Below, piece by piece: positions 8,589 through 17,495 of a DNA stretch of 64,000 nucleotides (position 1 is its first letter; every line of letters begins with the position of its first letter). Position numbers and translations under genes: made by a program. The stretch is from Thiomonas arsenitoxydans (GTDB taxonomy: Bacteria; Pseudomonadota; Gammaproteobacteria; Burkholderiales; Burkholderiaceae_C). The notes beneath the pieces are model-generated. The model was given only the letters and a program-made list of their open reading frames with translations, ran no database searches and was not told the DNA's origin. Location: positions 1,798,001 through 1,862,000 of the forward strand of contig NC_014145.1 of the NCBI RefSeq assembly GCF_000253115.1, written 5' to 3'.

Positions 8589-9394
8589 TCCTCGGTCTGG
8601 AATATGGCTTCATGCGGCATGCACTGCTGGCGGGCAGCGCGATTGCGGTGTTGAGCGCCGCCGTGGGCTATTTCATCACCTTGCGGCGGCAGGCGTTTGC
8701 CGCGCATGCGCTGTCGCATGTTGGCTTCACCGGCGCGGCGGGGGCCATTCTGCTGGGCCTGAGCCCTTATCTCGGCCTCTTTGCGTTTACGCTGACCAGC
8801 GGCGTTGCCCTGGCGCTAACGGGCGGGCGCATCCGCCAGCGCGACATTGGCATCGGCATGGTGCTCATGTTCGCCTTGGGGCTGGGCGTGCTGTTTCTCA
8901 ATCTCTACACCGCCAACGCGCAGTCGGCGATGAGCATTCTGTTCGGCAGTATTGTGGGCATTACCGCGGAGCAGGCGGGTTTGTCGTTGCTGGTGTGTGT
9001 GGCCGGTCTGGCGGGGCTGGCCTTGCTGTATCGCCCGCTGTGCTTCGCCAGTTTCAACCCCGAAGGCGCTCAGGCGCGCGGGGTAAATACCCGCCTGCTC
9101 GACCTGCTGTTCATCTTGCTGGTGGCGGCCACGGTGGCGATTGCCGTGCCGGTGATCGGAGCCTTGCTGATTTTCGCTTTGCTCATCGGCCCCGCGGCCA
9201 CGGCGCAGACCGTGAGCCGCAGCATCGCGGGCGGCGTCGGCCTGTCGATGGCGCTCGGGCTGGCGGTGACCTGGGGCGGGCTGGCGGCGGCGTATTACAT
9301 CGGTTATCCGGCCAGCACCTGGATTGCCTCGCTGAGCTTTGGCCTGTATTTGCTCGGCCACGCCTGGCGCGCCTGGCAGGGCGGTTCGGGTTGA
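8585..9394 (+). CDS. Metal ABC transporter permease
   Basis: This inner-membrane permease of the ABC-3 (ZnuB/TroB-like) family has 269 residues and about eight hydrophobic helices. The family hallmark is the RGVNTRLLD cytoplasmic loop followed by a helix ending in VIGALLIFALLIGPAATA. The GTG at 8585 overlaps the ATPase stop, so translational coupling is likely. It converges on ilvD with 21 bases between the stops. Confidence 0.88.
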   Translation: MILGLEYGFMRHALLAGSAIAVLSAAVGYFITLRRQAFAAHALSHVGFTGAAGAILLGLSPYLGLFAFTLTSGVALALTGGRIRQRDIGIGMVLMFALGLGVLFLNLYTANAQSAMSILFGSIVGITAEQAGLSLLVCVAGLAGLALLYRPLCFASFNPEGAQARGVNTRLLDLLFILLVAATVAIAVPVIGALLIFALLIGPAATAQTVSRSIAGGVGLSMALGLAVTWGGLAAAYYIGYPASTWIASLSFGLYLLGHAWRAWQGGSG

Positions 9395-9415
9395 GGTGAG
9401 CGCGCCCCGGCTGCG

Positions 9416-11101
9416 TCAGCCCAGATCGGCATCGAGCACCGCGCCGCGATGCGAACTGCCGACCAGCGCCGCGAACTTGGCCATCACGCCGCGGGTGTAG
9501 CGTCTGGCGGGCGGCGTCCAGGCAGCGCGGCGGCGGGCGAGTTCTTCATCGCCGACGTGCAGGGTCAGGCTCAGGGAAGGCGCGTCGATGGTGATGCGGT
9601 CACCTTCCTGCACCAGGGCGATGGAGCCGCCCACCATGGCTTCGGGGGCGACGTGGCCGACGACCATGCCCCAGGTGCCGCCGGAGAACCGGCCGTCGGT
9701 GATAAGCCCAACCGACTCACCCAACCCCGCGCCCACAAGTGCCGACGTGGGCGCGAGCATCTCGGGCATGCCGGGGCCGCCCTTGGGCCCAAGGTAGCGC
9801 AGCACCATGATGTCGCCGGCCTTGATCTTGCCGGCCAGAATGGCTTCGAGCGCGCTTTGCTCGTCGTCGAACACGCGCGCGGGGCCGGTCATGCTGGGTT
9901 TTTTCAGCCCGGTGATCTTGGCCACGCAGCCGTCTTCGGCCAGATTGCCCTTGAGGATGGCCAGGTGGCCGTGGGCGTACATCGGCTTGTCGATGGGGCG
10001 AATCACGTCTTGCTCCGCGCTGGGCTGGGCGGGAACGTCCCTGAGATTCTCGGCCACAGTCTTGCCGTTGATGGTGATGCAGTCGCCATGCAGTACACCG
10101 GCTTCAAGCAGAATTTTCATCACTTGCGGAATGCCGCCAGCGCGGTGCAGATCGGTGGCGACATATCGGCCCGAGGGCTTCATGTCGCAGAGCACTGGGG
10201 TGCGCTTGCGAATCACCTCGAAGTCTTCGATGGCAAACGGCACTTCGGCGGCATGCGCAATGGCCAGCAGATGCAGCACCGCGTTGGTCGAGCCGCCCGT
10301 GGCCATGACCACGGCAGCAGCGTTTTCCAGCGCCTTGCGGGTGACGATGTCGCGCGGCTTCAGCCCGGCGCGCACCGCGGCGAGCAGCGCCTGGCCAGAA
10401 TCGCGCGCGGACTGCACTTTTTCCTCATGCACATTCGCCATGGTGGACGAGTAAGGCAGCGACATGCCCATGGCCTCGATGGCGCTGGACATGGTGTTGG
10501 CGGTGTACATGCCGCCGCAGGAGCCGCTGGTGGGCACAGAGCACTGCTCGATGGCGTCGAAATCGGCATCGCTCATACGCCCGGCGGCGTGTTCGCCCAC
10601 GGCCTCGAAGACCGAGACGATGTTCAGATCCTTGCCCTTGTAATGGCCCGGCAGAATGGTGCCGCCATAGACGAAAATACCCGGCACATTGCAGCGCAGC
10701 ATACCGATCATGGCGCCGGGCATGTTTTTGTCGCAGCCGCCCACGGTGACCACGCCGTCCATCCACTGGCCCTGCACGCAGGTCTCGACGCAGTCGGCAA
10801 TGACTTCGCGCGACACCAGCGAGTACTTCATGCCCTCGGTGCCCATGGACATGCCGTCGGCAATGGTCGGCGTGCCGAACATCTGCGGATTGCCGCCAGC
10901 GGCGCGCACGCCCTCGATGGCGGCGTCGGCCAGGCGCTGCAGGCCGGAGTTGCACGGGGTGATGGTGGAGTGCGCGTTGGCAATGCCGATCATCGGATTG
11001 CTGAAGTCCGACTTCTTGTAGCCCATGGCATAGAACATGGAGCGATTGGGCGCACGCGATGCGCCCACGGTGATGTTTTCGGAACGCAGTTTCTGGGGCA
11101 T
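9416..11101 (-). CDS. ilvD: Dihydroxy-acid dehydratase
   Basis: IlvD converts 2,3-dihydroxy-isovalerate and its methyl homologue to the 2-keto acids in valine and isoleucine synthesis, in the cytoplasm, using an iron-sulfur cluster. The 561 residues show [11 protein letters not shown], the cluster-region Cys motifs GGCDKNMPG and [12 protein letters not shown], and the C-terminal [11 protein letters not shown]. The frame can be extended to a TTG at 11149, but the ATG at 11101 ([10 protein letters not shown]) gives the usual family N-terminus. It is divergent from lgt. Confidence 0.95.
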   Translation of the reverse strand: MPQKLRSENITVGASRAPNRSMFYAMGYKKSDFSNPMIGIANAHSTITPCNSGLQRLADAAIEGVRAAGGNPQMFGTPTIADGMSMGTEGMKYSLVSREVIADCVETCVQGQWMDGVVTVGGCDKNMPGAMIGMLRCNVPGIFVYGGTILPGHYKGKDLNIVSVFEAVGEHAAGRMSDADFDAIEQCSVPTSGSCGGMYTANTMSSAIEAMGMSLPYSSTMANVHEEKVQSARDSGQALLAAVRAGLKPRDIVTRKALENAAAVVMATGGSTNAVLHLLAIAHAAEVPFAIEDFEVIRKRTPVLCDMKPSGRYVATDLHRAGGIPQVMKILLEAGVLHGDCITINGKTVAENLRDVPAQPSAEQDVIRPIDKPMYAHGHLAILKGNLAEDGCVAKITGLKKPSMTGPARVFDDEQSALEAILAGKIKAGDIMVLRYLGPKGGPGMPEMLAPTSALVGAGLGESVGLITDGRFSGGTWGMVVGHVAPEAMVGGSIALVQEGDRITIDAPSLSLTLHVGDEELARRRAAWTPPARRYTRGVMAKFAALVGSSHRGAVLDADLG

Positions 11102-11262
11102 GGCAGGCAGTGGGAGCGGGTCGACAATAACGTCATTGTCGTGCGGCAAGCGGCGGCGCGCACCGTCATGGAAGCGGCGCAGTAGTATCCAAAGGTAAAT
11201 ATTGGTTTGCCCGCGCGCCGCTTGAAAGGATTGCTCAAGGCAAGCCCGTACACTTCACGCCC

Positions 11263-12090
11263 ATGCTGATCCACCCCGACTTCAATCCCATCGCCCTGCA
11301 ACTTGGCCCAATCAAGGTGCATTGGTACGGCATCATGTACCTGCTGGGCTTCATCACTTTTTGGCTGCTGGCGCAAAAGCGCCTCAAAGACCAGCCTTAT
11401 GCGCGCCAAGGCTGGACCTCGCGCGATATTGAAGACTTGCTGTTTGCCGGTGTGTTGGGCGTGATTCTGGGGGGGCGCACCGGCTACGTGCTGTTCTATC
11501 AGCCGGACTATTACTTCTCTCATCCGGCGCAGATCGTCGCGGTGTGGGACGGCGGCATGTCCTTCCACGGCGGGCTGCTCGGCGTGATGGTGGCGGCCTA
11601 CTGGTTTGCGCGCACCCGGCGCTATTCGTGGCTGCAGATCATGGACTTTGTCGCTCCGCTCATTCCGCCGGGCCTGGCGTTCGGGCGCATCGGCAACTTC
11701 ATCAACGGCGAGTTGTGGGGACGGCCAGCGCCCGCTTGGTGGCCGGGGGCGATGATCTACCCCAAGTCCGGCAGCATGGTGCCGCGCTTTCCCTCCGAGC
11801 TCTACGAAATGTTCCTCGAAGGCATTGTGTTGTTCGTGGTGCTGTGGTGGCTGTCGCGCAAAGAGCGGCCGCGCGGTTTCATTGCCGGGTGCTTCGCGCT
11901 CGGCTATGGGCTGGCGCGTTTCACCGATGAATTTTTCCGCCAGCCCGATGCGTTTCTCGGCTATCTCTGGTTTCACCTCACCATGGGGCAGTTGCTGTCG
12001 ATCCCGCTGATCATTCTGGGCAGCGGCATGATCTGGTGGTCGCTGCGGCGCAAAAACCGTCTGCTGGCGCTGGGGCAGTCGGCTTCTTGA
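11263..12090 (+). CDS. lgt: Prolipoprotein diacylglyceryl transferase
   Basis: Lgt moves a diacylglyceryl group from phosphatidylglycerol to the lipobox Cys of prolipoproteins in the inner membrane. The 275 residues contain about seven membrane helices, the conserved HGGLLG, the Lgt signature GRIGNFINGELWGRP and PSELYEMFLEG. Length and motifs are those of the family. It ends 8 bases before the convergent PIN-domain gene. Confidence 0.96.
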   Translation: MLIHPDFNPIALQLGPIKVHWYGIMYLLGFITFWLLAQKRLKDQPYARQGWTSRDIEDLLFAGVLGVILGGRTGYVLFYQPDYYFSHPAQIVAVWDGGMSFHGGLLGVMVAAYWFARTRRYSWLQIMDFVAPLIPPGLAFGRIGNFINGELWGRPAPAWWPGAMIYPKSGSMVPRFPSELYEMFLEGIVLFVVLWWLSRKERPRGFIAGCFALGYGLARFTDEFFRQPDAFLGYLWFHLTMGQLLSIPLIILGSGMIWWSLRRKNRLLALGQSAS

Positions 12091-12098
12091 CATCGGTT

Positions 12099-12545
12099 TC
12101 AGCCTGGCGCCGACGCGCTCTCGGGCGGGCCGATGTGCAGGCCGAGCGGCCTGGCGCGCCGCGCCAATTGCAGCACTGCGCGGTCGCGGCTCAACAGGTT
12201 TGCTGCATGCTGCGCCAAGGCAAGGTCGAGAAACATTTGGTCGTCAGGATCGGCACACACCAAGCAGTGCTGCGTGGGCGGTGTGGCGCAGCACTGCCCC
12301 CAACGCGCAAAACAATCGGCCAACTTATCGGCTGATGCCTGGGGGTCGAACCGCCTGGCCAGCGCCGGATAGTGCACCACGCGCAAGGCCTCGACCTGCA
12401 TGGCGGCACAGTAAATCCAGCGCACGCTGCCGCGCTGTATGGCCTCGGCCCAAGGACGCACGCGCGGGTCGTCGAACAGCGCCCAGTCGAGCAGCACCTG
12501 GGTGTCGAGAACGCACAGGGCAGGGCGAAGCAAAGGGGAGGTCAT
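12099..12545 (-). CDS. PIN-domain protein, VapC-like but solitary
   Basis: This 148-residue protein has a PIN nuclease layout: an N-terminal Asp in VLDTQVLLDW, a central Glu in QVEALRV, and a C-terminal acidic cluster CADPDDQMFLDLA followed by LLSRDRAVL. These residues would bind Mg2+ for RNA cleavage. It resembles the family annotated as a putative toxin component of the PIN type. No antitoxin-sized gene lies next to it; the flanks are lgt and the candidate 6S RNA. Whether it is a toxin or a housekeeping RNase is unknown. Confidence 0.75.
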   Translation of the reverse strand: MTSPLLRPALCVLDTQVLLDWALFDDPRVRPWAEAIQRGSVRWIYCAAMQVEALRVVHYPALARRFDPQASADKLADCFARWGQCCATPPTQHCLVCADPDDQMFLDLALAQHAANLLSRDRAVLQLARRARPLGLHIGPPESASAPG

Positions 12546-12559
12546 GCGGGGGAGGTGTC

Positions 12560-12730
12560 TGCCGGAACCTGATTGAGCGTTGATCCCTGAACCCTACTGG
12601 GACAGGTGGGCAAGGTCACTGCGCTTTGGGGACGTCTGCGCGAGACGTCACGCGCACACACAGAATTTCCAAGCCCGAGGCACAAATTTATCGGTTCAGG
12701 AAATGCCGACCCAACCAAACCCGACAGACG
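12560..12730 (-). ncRNA. ssrS: Candidate 6S RNA
   Basis: Downstream of zapA on the same strand lies a -10 box TACAAT (12742-12737), then a structured stretch. An outer stem pairs CCTGAACC (12700-12693) with GGTTCAGG (12593-12586). A bubble-like GATAAATTTGTG follows the left arm. Next, GGGC-TT-GG pairs with CC-TT-GCCC, and an apical hairpin has arms GACGTCT and AGACGTC. The left arm CCTGAACCGATAAATTT resembles CCUGAGCCGAUAUUU of E. coli 6S RNA, and zapA-ssrS synteny is common. 6S RNA mimics an open promoter and sequesters sigma-70 polymerase. The exact ends are estimates. Confidence 0.65.
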
Positions 12731-12769
12731 AGACTGATTGTAGGGCGATGAATCGCGGCCGGGGAAGAA

Positions 12770-13102
12770 TCAGAGCAATTTGCCCTCGGCGCCCAGGGCA
12801 TCGTCGAGCTGACGGGTGAGTTGGGCCACGGCCTGCGCATCTTCTTCAAACGCCAGCGACGCCTGCGCCGAAGCGCCTGCGGCCTTGTTCGCATTGCGCG
12901 ACTCGATCAGGCTGTGCGCCAGATTGAGCGCGGCAAGCACGGCGATCCGCTCGCGGGCGCGCACCTTGCCCATATCGCGAATGGCGCACATCTCGGTGTC
13001 CACTTCGCGCACGGCGGCCAGCAGCGCGGCTTGCTCGTCGGCGGGGCAGGCCAGGGTGTAGATCTGGCCCATGATGTTCACATCCAGCGTGGTCGTGCTC
13101 AT
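12770..13102 (-). CDS. zapA: Cell division protein ZapA
   Basis: ZapA is a small cytoplasmic protein that crosslinks FtsZ filaments at the division ring. The 110 residues have the typical N-terminal strand region (LDVNIMGQIYTLACPADEQ) and a long C-terminal coiled coil starting around RARERIAVLAALNLAH. The gene overlaps the upstream coiled-coil gene by 4 bases (ATGA), which points to co-translation. Confidence 0.92.
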   Translation of the reverse strand: MSTTTLDVNIMGQIYTLACPADEQAALLAAVREVDTEMCAIRDMGKVRARERIAVLAALNLAHSLIESRNANKAAGASAQASLAFEEDAQAVAQLTRQLDDALGAEGKLL

Positions 13103-13350
13103 GCGTGTGGGTCGGGCTCGCCCGAAATGGAAGGGGTCTGATCCAGCCGTGCCAGCAATCGGTCGATGCGCTGGGTGGCATCGTGCAGGCGCTGACGCAT
13201 CTGGTCGCGCTCGGCTTCGAGCGATTGCACCCGCTCGGCCAGCAAGGCGTTGGTGCGCAGCAACTCGTTGTGACGCAGCAGCAGCCGCTCAACGCGCGAT
13301 TGCAACTGAGCGATGGCGGGGGAGGGCTGTCGTTCGTCCATGCGAGGCAT
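13099..13350 (-). CDS. Small coiled-coil protein, ZapB-like (TIGR02449 type)
   Basis: This short protein of about 83 residues is almost all heptad-like helix (ARG/LEU-rich, with LQSRVERLLLRHNELLR and VQSLEAERDQMRQRL). Genes of this kind sit directly before zapA in beta- and gammaproteobacteria, so a role beside FtsZ is inferred. Starts at ATG 13350 or 13341 are both possible; a GTG at 13365 is less likely. Its stop overlaps the zapA ATG. Confidence 0.75.
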   Translation of the reverse strand: MPRMDERQPSPAIAQLQSRVERLLLRHNELLRTNALLAERVQSLEAERDQMRQRLHDATQRIDRLLARLDQTPSISGEPDPHA

Positions 13351-13411
13351 TCTAAAGTCGGCCACCCGAGAGTCGGCAAAACGACGCTGTCGCCCGGCTA
13401 AGATGACGGTT

Positions 13412-13620
13412 GTTGGTGCTCGCGCGGTGGTTCACGCTGCGCAGTTAAACGGGAAACAGGAAGAGCCATGCCCCCGGCAGATGCTCCGGCCTGTGCTGCC
13501 CCCGCAACGGTCAGCGACCGAAGGCGCAAGCCTTCCGTTCGGACAAGCTCTCCACTGAATTTTCGGATTTGGGAAGGAGGTTCGGATCGCGTCGCCAGCC
13601 CGGATACCGGCCAACGACGA
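13412..13620 (+). promoter_or_regulatory. Cobalamin (AdoCbl-type) riboswitch
   Basis: The region has the ordered hallmarks of a cobalamin riboswitch: GGTGCTCGCGC, then GTTAAACGGGAA, then the core GCTGCCCCCGCAAC (about 13496-13509), and the 3' B12 box AGCCCGGATACCGGCC at 13597-13612. It lies before a BtuB-like receptor, so cobalamin should repress the uptake genes. A hairpin (GCCGTG / CACGGC, 13740-13759) close to the start codon of the receptor could be part of the expression platform. Confidence 0.92.
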
Positions 13621-13786
13621 GAAGACGCGCAGCTTCGGGGCGAAGGGGCGCATCAAGGCCAGCCGGGTGCGCGCAGCGCAGCGCCTGCGAAGGTTGAGAT
13701 GCGCTCTGGGCCCTGCCGCGGCGCACTTCAGCCGCGCCAGCCGTGCGGGGGAACACGGCAGCGCTCATTCATCCGGAAATTCAGTC

Positions 13787-15718
13787 ATGTCTCAGCAGTT
13801 CCCTTCAAACGGCGTTGCTCCAGCCTCGTCTGGGCCTCGCGTGGTCCACTCATCTCAACCGATTTTCTTTCGCACCGCGCTGGCCGCGGCCATCAGTCTG
13901 GTCGGGCTGAACGCGCAGGCGCAGACCGCTCCGGCCGACGCCACCACGCTGCCGCCGGTGGTGGTGTCGGCCACGGGCTACCCGCAGCCGCTGGCCGATG
14001 CCTTGCCGGGCGTCAGCGTGATCACCCGCGAGCAGATCGAGCAAAGCGGTGCGCAAAACCTCACGACCTTGCTGCAGGTGGCTGGCGTGCAGGTGACGAG
14101 CAACGGTGGCCCTGGGCAGTCGGGCAATGTGTATGTGCGCGGTTTTGGCGGGCCGGATGTACTGGTGCTGCTCGACGGCGTGCCCATGAACGCACAAGAC
14201 GCCACGGGCGTCGCGTATCTCAACAACTTCACCACCGATCAGATTCAGCGCATCGAGATCATCCGCGGCAATGTGTCGGCCATCTACGGCTCGGGCGCGA
14301 TCGGCGGAGTGGTGCTGATCACCACACGCGCGGGCAGCAAAAAGCCGCAGGCCTCGATCTCGGTCACCGCGGGCAGCCGCAATACGGCCACCGTGTCGGC
14401 CAATGCCAGCGGACAGGTCGGCAACACGGCCTTGCAGGCAGGGGTCAGCCGTTATACGACGCAGGGTGTCAGTGCAATCAACCCCGCCCAGCTCAGCAAT
14501 GCCAACCCGAACAACAACGGCTACGGCAACACGACGATGAACGGCTCGATCGTGCAGACCCTGGCACCGGGGCAGTCGCTGGGCCTGCGCGCATTCAGTA
14601 GCAAGGGCCGCGCCAGCTACGACAGCTATGGCGCCTACGCCAGTCCGACCGATACCAATCTCAGCAGCACCTCGCAGGACCTGTATCAACTGTTCAGCGA
14701 CAACCAATTGACCGCCGCTTGGAAGTCTCATCTGAGCGTCTCGCAGCAGAGCACCACCAACACGACCGAGAACTTCAGCGCCTACCCCTACAGCGGTACT
14801 TATCGCACCCGGGTTCAGCAACTGCTGTGGCGCAATGTGGTGCAACTCGGCAGCGGCTGGACGGCCACGGGTGGGCTGGAATGGCAGAGCCAGGGCATCA
14901 GTTCGATCACCGGTTCGATTCCCTCCAGGGATCGCCAAGCCAAGGCGGCCTTCGTCGGACTGGACGGCAGCGTCAACGGCAACGAGTTTCAATTGAATCT
15001 GCGCCATGACGCGATTGACGGCTACTCGGGCCAGAACACCGGCTATTTCGGCTACGGACGAGAACTGGGCAGCGGTTTCAAAGCGATTGCCAGCTATTCC
15101 ACCGCTTTCAATGCGGCGCCGCTGGGCTATCTGTACGCGCCTTACTACGGCAACGCCAATCTGAAGGCGGAGAAGGCGCACTCTGTCGAGGCCGGTTTGC
15201 AGTGGTCACAAGGGGCGAACGTGCTGCGGGCCACGCTGTTCCAGACCAAGGCGACCGACCAGTGGCAGTATGACTTCACGACCAGCACCTTCCAGAACAT
15301 CGCCAGCAGCCGCACGCGGGGGTTGGAGTTGACCGGGCGCGGCGCGTGGAAGGGCTGGGCGTATGACGCCAACCTCACGCTGCAACAACCCGTGAATACC
15401 AGTCTGCCCGGCGACCCGACGCTGCAGCGCCGCGCCCGCAGTCTGGCCAATGTCTCGGTCAACCACGAGCTCGCCTCAGTGCTTTATGGCGCTGCGGTGC
15501 ATTACAGCGGCCCCCGTTGGGATAATGGTTCGACCGGCCGGGTCACGCTAGGGAGCTACACCACGGTCGACCTCACCGCCAGCGGCGCGGTGTCGAAAGA
15601 CTGGAGCTGGAATGCGCGGGTGCAGAACCTGTTCAACAAGAAGTATCAGACGGTTTACGGCTACAACCGCGAACCGCTGGGCGTGTTCGTCGGTCTGACC
15701 TGGCGGCCCGCGTTCTGA
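13787..15718 (+). CDS. btuB: TonB-dependent outer-membrane cobalamin receptor, BtuB-like
   Basis: This 643-residue TonB-dependent receptor has a signal sequence ending near LNAQAQ. A TonB-box-like PPVVVSATG follows, then the plug domain with VYVRGFGGPDVLVLLDGVPM and RIEIIRGNVSAIYGSGAIGG. A beta-barrel ends in a terminal Phe, as outer-membrane barrels do. The riboswitch upstream and BtuCD downstream identify the substrate as a corrinoid. The open frame reaches back to 13667, but that extension would run into the leader, so the ATG at 13787, just before the signal peptide, was chosen. Confidence 0.9.
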   Translation: MSQQFPSNGVAPASSGPRVVHSSQPIFFRTALAAAISLVGLNAQAQTAPADATTLPPVVVSATGYPQPLADALPGVSVITREQIEQSGAQNLTTLLQVAGVQVTSNGGPGQSGNVYVRGFGGPDVLVLLDGVPMNAQDATGVAYLNNFTTDQIQRIEIIRGNVSAIYGSGAIGGVVLITTRAGSKKPQASISVTAGSRNTATVSANASGQVGNTALQAGVSRYTTQGVSAINPAQLSNANPNNNGYGNTTMNGSIVQTLAPGQSLGLRAFSSKGRASYDSYGAYASPTDTNLSSTSQDLYQLFSDNQLTAAWKSHLSVSQQSTTNTTENFSAYPYSGTYRTRVQQLLWRNVVQLGSGWTATGGLEWQSQGISSITGSIPSRDRQAKAAFVGLDGSVNGNEFQLNLRHDAIDGYSGQNTGYFGYGRELGSGFKAIASYSTAFNAAPLGYLYAPYYGNANLKAEKAHSVEAGLQWSQGANVLRATLFQTKATDQWQYDFTTSTFQNIASSRTRGLELTGRGAWKGWAYDANLTLQQPVNTSLPGDPTLQRRARSLANVSVNHELASVLYGAAVHYSGPRWDNGSTGRVTLGSYTTVDLTASGAVSKDWSWNARVQNLFNKKYQTVYGYNREPLGVFVGLTWRPAF

Positions 15719-15739
15719 GAGGGCGTGAACAAATCCGCC

Positions 15740-16693
15740 ATGCGCTTTGAACGCTCAGTAAGCCCCGGTGCACGCAGTTTGTCGCTGTGGCGCTGGGGCT
15801 TGCCGCTGCTGCTCGCCGCGGTCGTCGCGGTGGCGCTGTCGGTCGGGGAGGGTGGCTGGAATGCGGACATCGTCTGGCAGTTGCGCCTGCCGCGGGTGCT
15901 GGCCGGCATGGGGGTGGGCGCGTTGCTGGCGCAGGCGGGGCTGGCCATGCAGATTCTGCTGCGCAATCCGCTGGCCGATCCCTATGTGCTCGGGGCATCC
16001 GGCGGCGCAGGCTTGGGTGCCATCGTGGCGCTGCTGCTGGGCGCGGCCTTGTGGCTGGGCAGCGTGATCGGGGCGGGCGCGGCGCTGCTTGCGCTGCTGC
16101 TCATGGGGCGACGCATCATGGCGAGCCGCGATGATGAAGCCTCGGCCCAGCTCATTCTGATTGGCGCCATGTTGGCCGCAATGGCCGGGGCGCTGTCCAC
16201 CCTGCTGCTGACCCTGGTGCCCGATCAACAATTGCGCGGGGCGATGTTCTGGCTGGTGGGTAATCTTTCGGGGGCCACGCATGGCCTGTGGCTGTGCGGG
16301 CTGGCTTTGTTGGGCGCCGTGTGGCTGCTGTGGCGTCAGCGCCGCTATGACCGGCTGTTGCTCGGCAGCGAGGCCGCGTGGCTGCTCGGCGAGCCGGTGA
16401 CGCGGGCGCGGTTGGAACTCGTGCTCTTGGCCGCTTTGGCCACAGGCGCTTCGGTGGCGGTGGCCGGGGCGGTGGCGTTTGTCGGGCTGGTCGTGCCGCA
16501 GGCCTTGCGGCTGGTCGGTCTGCAGCGCATGCGCGATCAGGCCTGGGCCGCTCCCCTGGCCGGGGCGGCTCTGGTCGTGGCCGCCGACACGCTGGCTCGC
16601 GGGGTCGTCATGCCCTATGAGCTGCCGGTCGGTGCGGTCACGGCACTGGTTGGCGCGCCCGTGTTCATTCTTATGTTGCGGCGGGCGCGATGA
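15740..16693 (+). CDS. btuC: Cobalamin ABC transporter permease BtuC
   Basis: This inner-membrane permease of the FecCD/BtuC family is about 317 residues long with nine or ten hydrophobic helices. Family signatures are LRLPRVLAGMGVGALLAQAG, NPLADPYVLGASGGAGLGA and the C-terminal AFVGLVVPQALRL followed by the PYELPVGAVTALVGAP segment. It follows the receptor gene closely. A GTG at 15725 sits too near the GAGAGGG ribosome-binding site, so the ATG at 15740 is preferred. It overlaps btuD by 4 bases. Confidence 0.9.
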   Translation: MRFERSVSPGARSLSLWRWGLPLLLAAVVAVALSVGEGGWNADIVWQLRLPRVLAGMGVGALLAQAGLAMQILLRNPLADPYVLGASGGAGLGAIVALLLGAALWLGSVIGAGAALLALLLMGRRIMASRDDEASAQLILIGAMLAAMAGALSTLLLTLVPDQQLRGAMFWLVGNLSGATHGLWLCGLALLGAVWLLWRQRRYDRLLLGSEAAWLLGEPVTRARLELVLLAALATGASVAVAGAVAFVGLVVPQALRLVGLQRMRDQAWAAPLAGAALVVAADTLARGVVMPYELPVGAVTALVGAPVFILMLRRAR

Positions 16694-17451
16694 AGTCGGA
16701 CGCCTGGCTGCAGGTCGATGCGCTCGATGTCGTGGCCGCAGCGCATCAGCCGGCCTTGGCCCGCAATCTGTCGTTTCGCCTGCAGCCGGGACAGCGGCTG
16801 GGGCTGATTGGTCGCAATGGCGCGGGCAAGTCCACCTTGCTGCGTCAACTGGCCGGGCTACTTCCTTTGCATGGCGAGCGCGCCGCGGTTCAGCTGGCCG
16901 GGCAGCCCTTGTCTGAACTGGGCCCGGAGCGTCTGGCAGCGCTGCGCACCCTCATGCCAGCCCAGCCGCGCGACCGCTTCAACCTGTCGGCGCTCGCCCT
17001 GCTCGAACTCTCGCAGCCGGAACCAGACGGGCCCTCCGCCCATGAGGCACTGCGCCGGGTGGATGCCTGGGCGCTGCGTGATCGCCCGGTGCTCGACCTG
17101 TCCGCCGGTGAGCGGCAAAGGGTGAGCCTGGCGCAGGCGCTGGTGCAAGGCGCAACCCTGCTGCTGCTCGACGAGCCGGTGGCGTTTCAAGATCCTGGGC
17201 ATCAGTCTCTCGTGGGTACGGTGCTGTCCAACCTGAGCGACCGCGTGGTGGTGTTCTGTGCGCACGATGTGAACTGGGTCGCGCGTTGCGCCACTCATGT
17301 GCTGGGCCTCGGCTTGCAGCAGCAGGCGCAAGGCTGGTTCTTCGACACCTGCGAGGCTGCTCTGCAAGCCGAGCGGCTGCATCATCTGTACGACTGCCGC
17401 TGGACGCAGTTGCGCGACGCCAACGGTCTCAGCGCCTGGGTGGCCCTGTAG
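16690..17451 (+). CDS. btuD: Cobalamin ABC transporter ATPase BtuD
   Basis: This ATPase of 253 residues powers corrinoid import with BtuC. Walker A is GRNGAGKST, the signature is LSAGERQRVSLAQAL (Ala in place of the usual second Gly), Walker B is LLLLDEPV and the switch His is in CAHDVNW. The ATG overlaps the btuC stop. No BtuF substrate-binding protein is present in the window, so it must be encoded elsewhere or be dispensable. Confidence 0.88.
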   Translation: MKSDAWLQVDALDVVAAAHQPALARNLSFRLQPGQRLGLIGRNGAGKSTLLRQLAGLLPLHGERAAVQLAGQPLSELGPERLAALRTLMPAQPRDRFNLSALALLELSQPEPDGPSAHEALRRVDAWALRDRPVLDLSAGERQRVSLAQALVQGATLLLLDEPVAFQDPGHQSLVGTVLSNLSDRVVVFCAHDVNWVARCATHVLGLGLQQQAQGWFFDTCEAALQAERLHHLYDCRWTQLRDANGLSAWVAL

Positions 17452-17495
17452 CGCTCGATTCAAGGCTGCGGCTGCGAATCGCCGATACTTACGCC

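Noticed and set aside
9449..11185. 578-codon plus-strand frame across ilvD
   Set aside because: Antisense shadow of ilvD; extreme His, Gly and Ala content and no domain.
12099..12545. Toxin-antitoxin pair
   Set aside because: Only the PIN protein is present; no small antitoxin gene precedes or follows it on the same strand.
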